Positions 22,767 to 33,272 of a stretch of DNA of 64,000 nt are shown here, piece after piece; positions within the stretch are counted from its first letter, which is position 1; every line of letters begins with the position of its first letter. The notes under the pieces were generated by a model. That model did not search any database. It was not told where the DNA came from and saw only the letters and a program-made list of their open reading frames with translations. Origin of the DNA: Rubrivivax sp. (GTDB lineage: Bacteria > Pseudomonadota > Gammaproteobacteria > Burkholderiales > Burkholderiaceae_C); the NCBI GenBank assembly GCA_024641945.1, contig JAHECD010000006.1, positions 1 to 64,000 of the forward strand. The letters run 5' to 3'. Made by a program: the position numbers and the translations under genes.

Positions 22767-22780
22767 GCTTGCGAAGGCCC

Positions 22781-24184
22781 TCAGTGCGGTGCGAACGTCA
22801 CGCGGTCGGGCACCGGCTTGAACTCACCGATCCGGCTCCACCAGGGCATCAGCACGAAGAATCCGAAGTAGAAAACGGTACCCGTCTGCGCGATCAGCGT
22901 ACCGGCCTCCGACGGCGGCTGGATGCCCAGGTATCCGAGGATGACCATGACAACGGCAAAGATCGCGTAGATGAACTTGTGCCAAGTCGGCCGATAGCGG
23001 ATCGACTTGACCGGACTGTGGTCCAGCCAGGGCAGAAAGAACATGATCACCACCGCGCCGCCCATCACCACCACGCCCCAGAACTTGGCGTCGAAAGTCT
23101 TCAGCAGGGCAATCGTCACCAACGCGCCGATCAAGAGTCCCACCTTTGCGGCACCCTTGAGGCGTCCAAACAGCAGACCGGCAACGGCGCCCAGCGCAAC
23201 GATCCCGACAAAGACATTGACCATCGGGTCCGTCGTTGCGCGAAGCATCGAATAGTAAGGCGTGAAATACCACACGGGGGCGATGTGCGCCGGTGTCTTG
23301 AGCGAATCAGCGGGGATGAAGTTGTTGTACTCGAGGAAGTACCCGCCCATCTCCGGCGCGAAGAAGATGATGGCGCTGAAGATGATCAGGAAACCGACCA
23401 CGCCCATGATGTCGTGCACGGTGTAGTACGGATGGAACGGGATGCCGTCCAGCGGGATACCGGTCTTCGCGTCCTTCTTTGCCTTGATCTCGACGCCGTC
23501 CGGGTTGTTCGAGCCGACCTCGTGCAACGCAATGATGTGAGCTGCCACCAGACCGACGAGCACGAACGGGATCGCGATGACGTGGAAGCTGAAGAATCGG
23601 TTCAGCGTCGCATCGCTCACGACGTAGTCGCCGCGGATCAACAAGGCCAGGTCGGGTCCGATGAAAGGAACGGCGGCAAACAGGTTCACGATGACCTGTG
23701 CACCCCAATAGCTCATCTGGCCCCAGGGCAGCAGATAGCCGAAGAAGGCCTCGCCCATCAGACAAAGGAAGATCGCACAACCGAAAATCCACACCAGTTC
23801 ACGCGGCTTGCGGTAACTGCCGTACAGCATGCCGCGGAACATGTGAAGGTAGACGACGATGAAGAACGCACTGGCGCCGGTGGAATGCATGTAGCGCACG
23901 AGCCAGCCCCACGGCACGTCGCGCATGATGTATTCGACCGAAGCAAACGCAAGATTCGCGTCCGGCTTGTAGTGCATGACGAGAAAGATGCCGGTCACGA
24001 TCTGGATCACCAGAACGAGCATCGCCAGCGATCCGAAGAAATAGAGCCAGTTGAAGTTCTTCGGTGCGTAGTACTCCGACATGTGCTCCTTGAAGAGCTT
24101 CGTCGCCGGGAATCGGTTGTCCACCCACGTCATCAGCTTGAGCGCCATCGGCGCATCGGCTGGAGCTTCCTTGTATTCAGCCAT
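22781..24184 (-). CDS. petB: Cytochrome b of the bc1 complex
   Basis: Core membrane subunit of ubiquinol:cytochrome c reductase, 467 residues, with the b-type heme ligands at His100/His114 and His201/His216 on two helices. The quinol-oxidation motif usually written PEWY reads PVWY here (residues 303-306, bases 23267-23278). This variant is known from beta- and gammaproteobacteria. The C-terminus carries three extra helices. It starts 48 bases after petA and ends 14 bases before petC. Confidence 0.97.
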   Translation of the reverse strand: MAEYKEAPADAPMALKLMTWVDNRFPATKLFKEHMSEYYAPKNFNWLYFFGSLAMLVLVIQIVTGIFLVMHYKPDANLAFASVEYIMRDVPWGWLVRYMHSTGASAFFIVVYLHMFRGMLYGSYRKPRELVWIFGCAIFLCLMGEAFFGYLLPWGQMSYWGAQVIVNLFAAVPFIGPDLALLIRGDYVVSDATLNRFFSFHVIAIPFVLVGLVAAHIIALHEVGSNNPDGVEIKAKKDAKTGIPLDGIPFHPYYTVHDIMGVVGFLIIFSAIIFFAPEMGGYFLEYNNFIPADSLKTPAHIAPVWYFTPYYSMLRATTDPMVNVFVGIVALGAVAGLLFGRLKGAAKVGLLIGALVTIALLKTFDAKFWGVVVMGGAVVIMFFLPWLDHSPVKSIRYRPTWHKFIYAIFAVVMVILGYLGIQPPSEAGTLIAQTGTVFYFGFFVLMPWWSRIGEFKPVPDRVTFAPH

Positions 24185-24232
24185 GGAGTCCTCTGAGAAT
24201 TCTTGCTGTTCGTCGCTGGATAGCGGCGCGCG

Positions 24233-24829
24233 TCACGCCTTCTTGTCTTCGCCGATCACGACCAAGGTGTCGGACAAATACATGTGCGGCGGAACTTCAA
24301 GGTTGTCTGGCGCAGGTTTGTTCTTGAATACGCGCCCAGCCATATCGAACGTCGAGCCGTGGCAAGGACACAGAAAGCCGCCGTGCCAATCGTCCGGCAA
24401 CGACGGCTGCGCCCCAGGCTGGAATTTGTCGCCGGGCGAGCATCCAAGATGCGAGCAGATGCCCACGCCAATGAACACTTCCGGCTTTATCGAGCGGTAC
24501 TGGTTCTTTGCATAGGGTGGCGTCGGGTACTGCGTACGGTTGGAAGCCGGGTCGGCAAGCTGAGGCTCGGTCAGCTTCAGCGACTCGAGTTGCTCCGGCG
24601 TGCGCCGCACGATCCAGACGGGCTTGCCGCGCCACTCGACAGTGAGCTTCTCACCCGGCTTCACGACGGAAATGTCGACCTGTACGGGCGCACCGGCGGC
24701 CTTGGCGCGTTCGGACGGCGTAAACGTGCTGATGAAAGGCACTGCAACGGCAGCACCACCGACGGCGCCGGCACCGCAGGTGATGGCAATCCAAGTACGG
24801 CGGCTCGGGTCTGCGACGGCGTCACTCAT
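24233..24829 (-). CDS. petA: Rieske iron-sulfur protein of the bc1 complex
   Basis: 2Fe-2S subunit of ubiquinol:cytochrome c reductase. Cluster ligands are CSHLGC (Cys125, His127) and CPCHGS (Cys154, His157); the disulfide cysteines are Cys130 and Cys156. The N-terminal SRRTWIAITCGAGAVGGAAV is a twin-arginine leader that stays as the membrane anchor. The start at ATG 24829 has an AGAGGAA site upstream and gives 198 residues. First gene of the bc1 operon, divergent from mscL. Confidence 0.97.
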   Translation of the reverse strand: MSDAVADPSRRTWIAITCGAGAVGGAAVAVPFISTFTPSERAKAAGAPVQVDISVVKPGEKLTVEWRGKPVWIVRRTPEQLESLKLTEPQLADPASNRTQYPTPPYAKNQYRSIKPEVFIGVGICSHLGCSPGDKFQPGAQPSLPDDWHGGFLCPCHGSTFDMAGRVFKNKPAPDNLEVPPHMYLSDTLVVIGEDKKA

Positions 24830-24912
24830 GAAGTTCCTCTGGACTGGCTCAGCTTGCGAATCAACCCGGCATTCTAGCGGAGCGTCGAGGCACCTTCCTT
24901 CGATCCCCGCCC

Positions 24913-24941
24913 TTGACGGCCACTGCAAACCCGCCTACCGT
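24913..24941 (+). promoter_or_regulatory. Candidate sigma-70 promoter for mscL
   Basis: TTGACG at 24913-24918 and TACCGT at 24936-24941 are separated by 17 bases. The -35 matches consensus at 5 of 6, the -10 only at 3 of 6. The elements lie about 75 bases before the mscL start, in the divergent petA/mscL gap. Confidence 0.35.
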
Positions 24942-25015
24942 CCGCCCGCCTCGCGGGATCGCGCTGGCAGCTTCGCTCGACGAAGCAGTCAAACAACACA
25001 AGAGGATCGAAGAAA

Positions 25016-25426
25016 ATGAGTTTTACTTCAGAGTTCAAGGAGTTTGCGCTCAAGGGCAACGTGATGGATCTCGCCGTGGGCGTGATCATTGGCGGGGCAT
25101 TCGGCAAGATTGTCGATTCCCTCGTCGGCGATGTGATCATGCCGATCGTCGGCAAGATCTTTGGCGGTCTCGACTTCAGCAACTATTTCATCCCACTTTC
25201 CGGCCAGACCGCTGCCACGTTGGTGGAAGCGAAAAAGGCCGGCGCCGTGCTGGCCTACGGCAGCTTCATCACCGTGGCATTCAACTTCATCATTCTGGCT
25301 TTCATCATCTTCCTGATGGTCAAGCAGATGAATCGCATGAAGGCTGAAGCGCCGCCAGCCCCGCCGGCGCCGACGCCAGAAGATGTCGTCTTGCTGCGCG
25401 AGATCCGCGACAGCCTGAAAAAGTAA
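25016..25426 (+). CDS. mscL: Large-conductance mechanosensitive channel MscL
   Basis: Inner-membrane pentameric channel that opens on osmotic downshock. It begins with the family motif [27 protein letters not shown] (TM1 pore helix). A periplasmic loop follows, then TM2 ([25 protein letters not shown]) and the cytoplasmic C-terminal helix [11 protein letters not shown]. Length is 136 residues. An AGAGGA site precedes the ATG. Single-gene unit. Confidence 0.98.
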   Translation: MSFTSEFKEFALKGNVMDLAVGVIIGGAFGKIVDSLVGDVIMPIVGKIFGGLDFSNYFIPLSGQTAATLVEAKKAGAVLAYGSFITVAFNFIILAFIIFLMVKQMNRMKAEAPPAPPAPTPEDVVLLREIRDSLKK

Positions 25427-25487
25427 CAACTTCACCCTACGGCGCGGTGCGGGCCGTGCCGATATCTGAGACAGCGCGGCCTCCTGG

Positions 25488-27926
25488 ATGGAGGCCCGCG
25501 TCTCACGAATGCATGCCGCGCCCGTCGTCCGACTTCCTGCCGTTCTCGAACCACCCTCGCAGCGCTTGAAAGCCGCTGCGGCGGTGGCCTGCGAGCGCAC
25601 GATCGAGTGCTTGGGGCTGTCCGCCCTGGCGGCTGCAAACGTCTTTCAGCGCGACGCCCTGCTTGCGGCCCAGTTCGAACTCAATCGAAAGGCGCCGCTG
25701 CTTCTCCTGACGTTTGGCAAGACCCTCGACGAACGTCTGGTACGCGAGGTACGTCCGTCGGGCGTGGCAGACGCGCAGTCGCCGGCAAGCTGGGACTCGC
25801 TGAGTCTGGTCGACGACCATGAGGTCGAGGCACAGGTCGTGGCCGAGCGTTTCGGACTGGAAATCAGCCAGGGGTGCGACTGGGAACTTCGCGAACTCGA
25901 CGGTTACGTGTCCGGTCTCCTGGCCGCGGCCGGCGCACGCCGGCATGGGTTGGATCGAAACCCGCTTCGGCCCGAAACGATTGGTTACGCCATGATTCGG
26001 GCGATCGAATCGACATCCGAAAGACCCGAGGTCCGCAAGGTCCTGGAGAGCGAACTGGCCCGCTCGTGGGCGGCGACCATGTCGCAAACCTACGCAGGTC
26101 TGATCGCGGACCTGCGAGGCTCAGGTATCCAGGCGGCACGCATGGGCGTGCGCCAGACCGATCGTCCCCAGCACGACGCCGGCCGTTCGCGGCCGGGCGA
26201 ATTTGACGGTAGCGGCTCGCATTTACCGCGGCGGGCTCCGGATTTCTCAGATTCGCAGCGTCAGGCACCGTTCAGGTCGAGCGGCCGCGGTACTGGAGCG
26301 GGGCTCGCGTCAGCCAGCGGCTTTGGCCGTGCGACCCGCGCGGAAGTGGCCAATGCCTACGGTCATCGCCGGGCCCCGATGGGACAGGTCGATGCCGAAC
26401 TGATGGCGTTGATGCGCCGGCTGACGAGCAGCGACGCTTACAAGGCGGGTGAAACCGGCGCGTTTGACAGCGGCCCGGACAGCTTCGAGGAAGTCACCGA
26501 GGAAGGGCTGCGCCTGGCGGCGCCGAATGTAATCCGCGCCCACCGCGAGGAACTGCGGCAGGCCTCGGGTGGTGCTCTCGATCACATGGTGATCGACGTG
26601 GTCGGCAGCCTGTTCGACCAGATCCTGTCGGATCCCAAGGTGCCCCCACAACTGGCGCGCCAGATCGGCCGCCTGCAGCTGCCCGTGCTGCGCACCGCGC
26701 TCGGCGACCCGTCCTTCTTCTCGTCCCGCAAGCACCCGGTGCGCCGGTTCATCAACCGCATCGCCTCGCTCGCGACAGCGCTCGACGATCTTGACGACGA
26801 GCGCGGCCGCAAGTTCCTGAAGCTCGTGCGCGAATTGGTCCAGGGCATCGTCGACGGCGACTTCGACCAGGCCGACGTCTACGAACACAAGCTGGCGGAA
26901 CTCGAGCGATTCGTCGCAGAGCAGGCCCAGGAAGAAGTCGCCGAGCAGGGCGACGCCGTGGCCCTGCTGGCGCACAAGGAAGGTGAAATTCGCGTTCAGC
27001 AACGCTATGCGGAACAGCTTCAAGGTGGCCTGCAGCCGCTCTCGGTGCCTGATTTCGTGCGCGATTTTCTGGCCGACGTCTGGAGCCAGGTACTGTTAAA
27101 GGCGACAAGGCAGGACGGTTCGGACAGCCCGCGTGCGGCCCGCATGCGGCATGCGGGCCGCGCCCTCTTCATGAGCGTGCAGCCCAAGGGAACGTCGGCG
27201 CAGCGCAAGGACTTTCTGGTTCAGTTGCCCAAACTGATGCAGGAAATCAACGAGGGCATGAACCTCATCGGCTGGCCCGAAACGGCCAAGAAGACTTTCT
27301 TCGGGTTGCTGTTGCCGGCCCATGCCCAGTCGCTGAAGGGCGAGGGACTTCGAACCCTGGACTTCAACCTGCTCGCTCGCGAAGTCGACCAGGTGTTCGA
27401 GCAGCCCGTGCCGTCGCCAGCCGATCTGTCGCCGGTCGGCGACCCGTCCATGATCCACGAAGACGCCATCCTGCCGGCGTTCACTGCCGAGGAGGCGCAA
27501 CAAATCGGACTTCTTTCCGAGGGGGCCGTCGACTGGAACGCACAGGTCGACGTCGATCTGACTGCAGAGGCGCCCGTCACGGAAGGCGATATCGCCATCG
27601 CCGGCATGCCGCAGCCCGAGGCCGTGGAGCCCACACAAGGCCGTTCGCTCGCCGACCATGTGCAGATCGGCTTCGCCTACCAGATGCACATCGACGGGCA
27701 GTGGCAGAAGGTGCGGCTGACTCACGTGAGCCCTGGGCGGACCTTTTTCGTATTCACGCGTGGCAAACGCCACAAGCAGGCGATTTCGCTGACACAGCGC
27801 ATGCTGGTGCGGCTGTGCGACGGCAACAGGCTGCGAGCCTTTGAAAGTGCGTATCTGCTGGAGCGGGCGACGGCTCGGGCGCGCCGCCAGTTGGCAACCA
27901 TCAGGCCGTCGGCAGCGCTGCACTGA
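25488..27926 (+). CDS. DUF1631 family protein
   Basis: 812-residue protein matching the DUF1631 family, known mainly from beta- and gammaproteobacteria and of unknown function. No signal peptide or membrane segment is seen. The middle is helical and charged (PVRRFINRIASLATALDDLDDERGRKFL, then QADVYEHKLAELERFVAEQAQEE). The C-terminal 100 or so residues look like a PilZ-like beta barrel (IGFAYQMHIDGQWQKVRLTHVSP, then FFVFTRGKRHKQAISLTQRM). A c-di-GMP link is therefore possible, but I do not see the canonical RxxxR motif clearly. The start is uncertain (25488 or 25509). It overlaps the convergent pdxA by 26 bases. Confidence 0.8.
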   Translation: MEARVSRMHAAPVVRLPAVLEPPSQRLKAAAAVACERTIECLGLSALAAANVFQRDALLAAQFELNRKAPLLLLTFGKTLDERLVREVRPSGVADAQSPASWDSLSLVDDHEVEAQVVAERFGLEISQGCDWELRELDGYVSGLLAAAGARRHGLDRNPLRPETIGYAMIRAIESTSERPEVRKVLESELARSWAATMSQTYAGLIADLRGSGIQAARMGVRQTDRPQHDAGRSRPGEFDGSGSHLPRRAPDFSDSQRQAPFRSSGRGTGAGLASASGFGRATRAEVANAYGHRRAPMGQVDAELMALMRRLTSSDAYKAGETGAFDSGPDSFEEVTEEGLRLAAPNVIRAHREELRQASGGALDHMVIDVVGSLFDQILSDPKVPPQLARQIGRLQLPVLRTALGDPSFFSSRKHPVRRFINRIASLATALDDLDDERGRKFLKLVRELVQGIVDGDFDQADVYEHKLAELERFVAEQAQEEVAEQGDAVALLAHKEGEIRVQQRYAEQLQGGLQPLSVPDFVRDFLADVWSQVLLKATRQDGSDSPRAARMRHAGRALFMSVQPKGTSAQRKDFLVQLPKLMQEINEGMNLIGWPETAKKTFFGLLLPAHAQSLKGEGLRTLDFNLLAREVDQVFEQPVPSPADLSPVGDPSMIHEDAILPAFTAEEAQQIGLLSEGAVDWNAQVDVDLTAEAPVTEGDIAIAGMPQPEAVEPTQGRSLADHVQIGFAYQMHIDGQWQKVRLTHVSPGRTFFVFTRGKRHKQAISLTQRMLVRLCDGNRLRAFESAYLLERATARARRQLATIRPSAALH

Positions 27927-29013
27927 CCGCGGCCCGGGCGTAGCGTATCGCCGCCACGAGACTGGAGGCATCCGCCAAGCCTCGCCCGGCGATGTCGAAC
28001 GCCGTGCCGTGGTCGGGGCTGGAGCGGACGAATGGCAACCCCAGCGTCACATTCACGCCGGACTCGACACCCAGGTATTTGACAGGGATCAGGCCGTGGT
28101 CGTGTGTCATCGCGACGACGATGTCGAATTCGCCCGGATGCCCCTGTACATGCCGCGCACGCATGAAGACCGTGTCGGGCGCGAAGGGCCCGCGCGCGTC
28201 GATGGCTTCAGCCTGCGCGGCCCGCACGGCGGGGCCGATGACGCGCAATTCCTCGTCGCCGAAGAGTCCGCCCTCACCTGCGTGCGGATTCAACCCCGCA
28301 ACGCCGATGCGCGGCCGAGGCTGGCCCCAGCCCGATGCGGCCGCATGCGCGATGCGAAGCGTCTGCAGCACGGCCTCGAATGTGACCGCCTCGATGGCGG
28401 TGCGCAGAGACTGGTGGATCGTCACCAGCACGACACGCAGCTCCTCGTTCGCCAGCATCATCCGCACGGCCGGCGCATCACCCCCTCGCGCGGCCAGCGC
28501 CTGAAGCATCTCGGTATGTCCCGGGAACGGGATGCCGGCAGCCGCCAGTGCCTCCTTGTGGATCGGAGCCGTCACCAGCACGGTGGCACGCCCCGCCAGA
28601 ACCAGGCTTGTCGCAGCCTCGATGCAGACCGCCGCCGCCTGACCGGCGCGGGCATCGACGCGGCCCCACGGCAGCGACCCCAGATCCGGCGGCAGGCCTG
28701 CGGGTTCGAGCACCGGAATGCATCCGTCAGGCACCTCGGTGACATCGCACAGATCGCCCATCACAGCGATGACCGGCGCGGTCGGAACGAGTGCTGCCGC
28801 ACGCCGCATCGCGCCCGCGTCGCCGATCACCACACAGCCCTTTGCATGACCGAGCGCAAATGCCTTCACGATGCATTCGGGACCGATGCCGACGGCGTCG
28901 CCCATCGTGAGCAGCATGGGGCGCGCGTTCGATTCATCGGACGCTGCTCGCGGTTCGGCGCTGCGCGCCGTGCGTTCCGGAACCTTCGCGTTGGAGCTGC
29001 CGCTTGCACTCAT
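27901..29013 (-). CDS. pdxA: 4-hydroxythreonine-4-phosphate dehydrogenase PdxA
   Basis: NAD(P)-dependent enzyme of pyridoxal-5'-phosphate synthesis. Family motifs are LLTMGDAVGIGPECIVKAF, TAPIHKEALAAAGIPFPGHTEML, GLNPHAGEGGLFGDEE and AMTHDHGLIPVKYLG. They supply the conserved metal-binding histidines. Length is 370 residues from ATG 29013; the first 30 residues are a non-conserved extension. Its start overlaps the Nif3-like gene stop by 4 bases (coupled translation), and its end overlaps DUF1631 by 26 bases. Confidence 0.95.
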   Translation of the reverse strand: MSASGSSNAKVPERTARSAEPRAASDESNARPMLLTMGDAVGIGPECIVKAFALGHAKGCVVIGDAGAMRRAAALVPTAPVIAVMGDLCDVTEVPDGCIPVLEPAGLPPDLGSLPWGRVDARAGQAAAVCIEAATSLVLAGRATVLVTAPIHKEALAAAGIPFPGHTEMLQALAARGGDAPAVRMMLANEELRVVLVTIHQSLRTAIEAVTFEAVLQTLRIAHAAASGWGQPRPRIGVAGLNPHAGEGGLFGDEELRVIGPAVRAAQAEAIDARGPFAPDTVFMRARHVQGHPGEFDIVVAMTHDHGLIPVKYLGVESGVNVTLGLPFVRSSPDHGTAFDIAGRGLADASSLVAAIRYARAAVSAALPTA

Positions 29014-29759
29014 GCGGGATTCGGTATGTCGATGAACCGGTGCTCGAGACCGAAGTGCCGCGCCACGTCGGCAGCCACCGCCGCCGCGCCGAAACGTTCT
29101 GTCGCATGGTGTCCGCACGCCAGATACGCGACGCCGGTCTCGCGCGCGAGGTGGGCCTGAGGCTCGGAAATCTCGCCCGTCAAGTACGCGTCCGCACCGG
29201 CGGCGATGGCCGCTTCGAAGTATCCCTGGGCGCCGCCGGTGCACCACGCCAGTCGGCGCAGCGGCCGGCCATCGCCGGGGATGCACAGCGGCGCTCGCTG
29301 AAGGACGTGAGAGACGCGGACTTCCAGCCCGGCAGCGGTGGTGTGCTCGAGCGCCGGACCGATGAAACCCAGCGCCTGGTCCCCGAACCTGGCGTCCGCG
29401 CGCAGGCCCAGCCGGAGACCGAACTGCGCGTTGTTGCCGAGTTCCGGGTGGGCGTCCAGCGGCAGGTGAAATGCAAAGAGGCTGATGTCGTGCCGGATCA
29501 GGCGCGCAAGCCTTTCACGCAGCCAGCCGGTGATGCGGCCGTCCTGCCCGCGCCAGAACAGCCCGTGGTGGACCAGCAAGGCATCGGCACCTGCATCGAC
29601 CGCCGCGTCGATGAACGCCAGGCTCGCCGTGACGCCTGAGACGAGCCGCCGGACCTCGGGCTTTCCCTCGAGTTGCAGGCCGTTCGGCCCATAATCCTTG
29701 AAGCTGTCCGCTGCGAGCAATTCGCGCAGATAGGCGTCGATCTCCGAACGTTGGGCCAT
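29010..29759 (-). CDS. Nif3-like dinuclear metal centre protein (YbgI family)
   Basis: 249-residue Nif3/YbgI family protein. Metal-binding motifs are LLVHHGLFWRG near the N-terminal third and ACGHHATERFGA near the end, plus HLPLDAHPELGNN. The family forms toroidal hexamers with two metal ions per subunit. Its function is debated, including a proposed GTP cyclohydrolase I type 2 activity. It is transcribed just ahead of pdxA and divergent from the HtrA protease, with only 15 bases between start codons, so promoters must overlap coding DNA. Confidence 0.94.
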   Translation of the reverse strand: MAQRSEIDAYLRELLAADSFKDYGPNGLQLEGKPEVRRLVSGVTASLAFIDAAVDAGADALLVHHGLFWRGQDGRITGWLRERLARLIRHDISLFAFHLPLDAHPELGNNAQFGLRLGLRADARFGDQALGFIGPALEHTTAAGLEVRVSHVLQRAPLCIPGDGRPLRRLAWCTGGAQGYFEAAIAAGADAYLTGEISEPQAHLARETGVAYLACGHHATERFGAAAVAADVARHFGLEHRFIDIPNPA

Positions 29760-29774
29760 GTAGTTGCTCTAGCA

Positions 29775-30926
<1,152 letters not shown>

Positions 30927-30934
30927 GGCGCTGC

Positions 30935-31717
30935 TCAGGCCTCGGTTTCTGCGTCGGGAGCCTGCGTATGCTTGATGAACATCCGCGCGGCGACGATGCC
31001 GATCTCATAGAGGATGCACATCGGCACGGCCAACGCCAGTTGCGAGATCACGTCCGGCGGCGTCACGACCGCCGCGACGATGAACGATCCGACGACGAAG
31101 TAACCGCGCATCTTCTTCAGCTGGTCGATTGACACGATGCCCATGCGCGCAAGCACGATCACCGCGATCGGCACTTCGAAGGCAATGCCGAAGACGAGGA
31201 AAAGCGTCAGGACGAAACCGAAGTACTGCTCGATGTCTGGCGCCGCGGTGATGGCGGATGGCGCGAAAGCCTGGATGAACTTCGACATGCCAGGGATCAC
31301 CAGAAAGTAGCAGAACGCCACGCCGACGAAGAACAGGATCGTGCTGGAAATCACCAGCGGCAGCATGAGCTTCTTCTCATGCGAATACAGGCCCGGAGCG
31401 ACGAACGCCCACACCTGGAAGAGGACGACCGGCAGGGCGACAAGAAAGGCCGCCATCAAGGTGATCTTCAGCGGCACCAGGATAGGCGAGATCACGTTCG
31501 TGGCGATCAGCTTGGCTCCTTGCGGCAGGTGCGCCACCATCGGCTGGGCCAGCAGGTCGTACAGGCCGGCGGGTCCGGGCCAGAACGCCAGCACGCCAAA
31601 GGCAATGCCCACCGCGATGAGTGCGCGGATCATTCGGTCGCGCAATTCGACCAGGTGGGTGACGAACGGCGCCTCGGTGCCTTCGAGCTCGTCCTTCTTG
31701 ATGTCGTCGGCGCTCAT
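30935..31717 (-). CDS. tatC: Twin-arginine translocase subunit TatC
   Basis: Polytopic receptor of the Tat export system, 260 residues and six membrane helices. Family motifs are [17 protein letters not shown] at the N-terminus, [17 protein letters not shown], and [18 protein letters not shown]. It recognises twin-arginine signal peptides. Its start overlaps the tatB stop by 4 bases; order tatA-tatB-tatC. Confidence 0.97.
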   Translation of the reverse strand: MSADDIKKDELEGTEAPFVTHLVELRDRMIRALIAVGIAFGVLAFWPGPAGLYDLLAQPMVAHLPQGAKLIATNVISPILVPLKITLMAAFLVALPVVLFQVWAFVAPGLYSHEKKLMLPLVISSTILFFVGVAFCYFLVIPGMSKFIQAFAPSAITAAPDIEQYFGFVLTLFLVFGIAFEVPIAVIVLARMGIVSIDQLKKMRGYFVVGSFIVAAVVTPPDVISQLALAVPMCILYEIGIVAARMFIKHTQAPDAETEA

Positions 31718-32211
31718 CGGGCGGTCTTCACGCCCGGCGGCCGGAAGCGGGCCACGCGGGCGGCGCCCGACTGCGCCTTGGCGCGGACCCCGTGCCGCTG
31801 CTTGTACCAGTGGGGCATGGCTCCCCGCTTGAGGCGCCAGTTCTTTTTCGGGTGCCGGTACGAAGGGGCGCCGGGCTCCATGCCGTCATGCAGCGACGTG
31901 CCCGCCGATCCGTCGAGGGACGACGTCACCGAGGCCCAGTCCTTGTCGAAGGCGGTCGATGCCTCGTTGATTTCCTGCTGCACGGTCTGCTCGACGTTGC
32001 GGGCCGCATCCTCGAATTCGGTCTTCATCTTCTTGAGCTCCTCGAGCTCGATCGACCGGTTGACCTCGGCCTTGACGTCGGCCACGTAGCGTTGTGCCTT
32101 GCCGAAAAGGTGGCCCACCGTGCGGGCGACCTTGGGCAACTTCTCCGGGCCGATGACGATGAGCGCCACCGCCCCGATGAGGGCGATCTTGTCGAATCCG
32201 AAGTCGATCAT
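31714..32211 (-). CDS. tatB: Twin-arginine translocase subunit TatB
   Basis: 165-residue Tat subunit that forms the signal-peptide-binding complex with TatC. A single short N-terminal helix, [26 protein letters not shown], ends with the TatB Gly-Pro hinge. An amphipathic charged helix follows ([15 protein letters not shown]), then a basic, unstructured tail rich in Arg, Ala and Pro. Starts 42 bases after tatA. Confidence 0.95.
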   Translation of the reverse strand: MIDFGFDKIALIGAVALIVIGPEKLPKVARTVGHLFGKAQRYVADVKAEVNRSIELEELKKMKTEFEDAARNVEQTVQQEINEASTAFDKDWASVTSSLDGSAGTSLHDGMEPGAPSYRHPKKNWRLKRGAMPHWYKQRHGVRAKAQSGAARVARFRPPGVKTAR

Positions 32212-32253
32212 GGGGCCCCGCGGGGCGCAATGGCGCGCGGCATCGGCTGAGCG

Positions 32254-32493
32254 TCAGCTCTTCGTCTTGGCTTCGACGTCCACCGTATTGGCGTCGTTCG
32301 ACTTCCGGGCAGTGACCTGCTGCGTGGGCTCTGCGGCTTCGTCCGCAGCGTCGTTGGCGCCCTTGACACCATCCTTGAAGCCCTTGACCGCGCCGCCGAG
32401 GTCCGACCCGATGTTCTTGAGCTTTTTGGTACCGAAGATCAGCACCACGACCAGCAGCACGATGAGCCAATGCCAGATGCTGAAGGAACCCAT
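32254..32493 (-). CDS. tatA: Twin-arginine translocase subunit TatA
   Basis: 79-residue pore-forming Tat subunit. It starts [20 protein letters not shown], then the hinge [20 protein letters not shown], then an acidic/Lys tail. The SIWHWLIVL start is typical for betaproteobacterial TatA. First of tatABC, 46 bases downstream of the HIT gene. Confidence 0.97.
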   Translation of the reverse strand: MGSFSIWHWLIVLLVVVLIFGTKKLKNIGSDLGGAVKGFKDGVKGANDAADEAAEPTQQVTARKSNDANTVDVEAKTKS

Positions 32494-32539
32494 GTCTATT
32501 CTCCTGAAGGGGAACCCGGCATTCTAGGGGAGGGGCGCA

Positions 32540-32887
32540 TCACCCGCGTGTCCAGGGGCGTGGGCCGCCAAACACGTGCATGTGCAAGTGGTACACCTCC
32601 TGCCCCCCGTCGCGCCCGGTATTGATGACCGTCCTGAAACCATTCTCGACGCCCAGTTCCCGCATGAGCCGTGGCGCGAGACCGAGCATCCGGCCCAGCA
32701 AGGCATCGTGTTCCGGAAGGACATCCGCGAGCGTTGCCACATGCACCTTCGGGATCACGAGCACGTGCACCGGTGCCCATGGGTTGATGTCGTGGAACGC
32801 GAGAAGTTCCTCGTCCTCGTAGGCCTTGCGTGACGGGATCTGCCCGGCAACGATCTTGCAGAAGACGCAGTTCGGATCGGCACTCAT
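32540..32887 (-). CDS. Histidine triad (HIT/HINT) nucleotide-binding protein
   Basis: 115-residue HINT-family hydrolase, probably a purine nucleoside phosphoramidase. Family starts CVFCKIVAGQIPSRKAYEDEE, continues NPWAPVHVLVIPKVHVATL, and ends with the catalytic triad HLHMHVFGGP. Sits in the conserved run hisI-hisE-DUF4870-HIT-tatABC. Confidence 0.96.
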   Translation of the reverse strand: MSADPNCVFCKIVAGQIPSRKAYEDEELLAFHDINPWAPVHVLVIPKVHVATLADVLPEHDALLGRMLGLAPRLMRELGVENGFRTVINTGRDGGQEVYHLHMHVFGGPRPWTRG

Positions 32888-32900
32888 TCGGTTCGGCCTT

Positions 32901-33272
32901 TCATACGGGAAAGACGGGTTGGCCCTCGGTCAGCCTGAGCCAGCCCTTGACCACGCGGTAGATCATCCATACCCAGGCGGCGAACCAGATCGCGAACCCG
33001 ACGAGCACGAAGACCAGCGCACCACCGACGAGTCCCCACACCAGCCCCCACCAGAAGGTGCGGATCTGCCAGTCGAAATGACTCTGGTAGATGGTGCCAG
33101 CCACGTCGTCGCGCTTGACGTAGTTGACGATCACTGCCACCAGGGCAGTGAAGCCGCCGGTCATGTAACCCAGCGCCTGCAGCACGTAGACCACCATCGT
33201 CACGTTCTTCAGTCCGGCCAATTCTTCTGCCGAGCGCGCCGGCCGGCCGCCTGCGTCGACGACGTCGTTCAC
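32901..33272 (-). CDS. DUF4870 family small membrane protein
   Basis: 123-residue membrane protein with three hydrophobic segments: [49 protein letters not shown] and [15 protein letters not shown]. Between them lies [14 protein letters not shown], a hallmark of this family in Burkholderiales. It starts at GTG 33272, overlapping the hisE stop (GTGA). Function unknown; its place between hisE and the HIT gene is conserved across the order. Confidence 0.88.
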   Translation of the reverse strand: MNDVVDAGGRPARSAEELAGLKNVTMVVYVLQALGYMTGGFTALVAVIVNYVKRDDVAGTIYQSHFDWQIRTFWWGLVWGLVGGALVFVLVGFAIWFAAWVWMIYRVVKGWLRLTEGQPVFPV

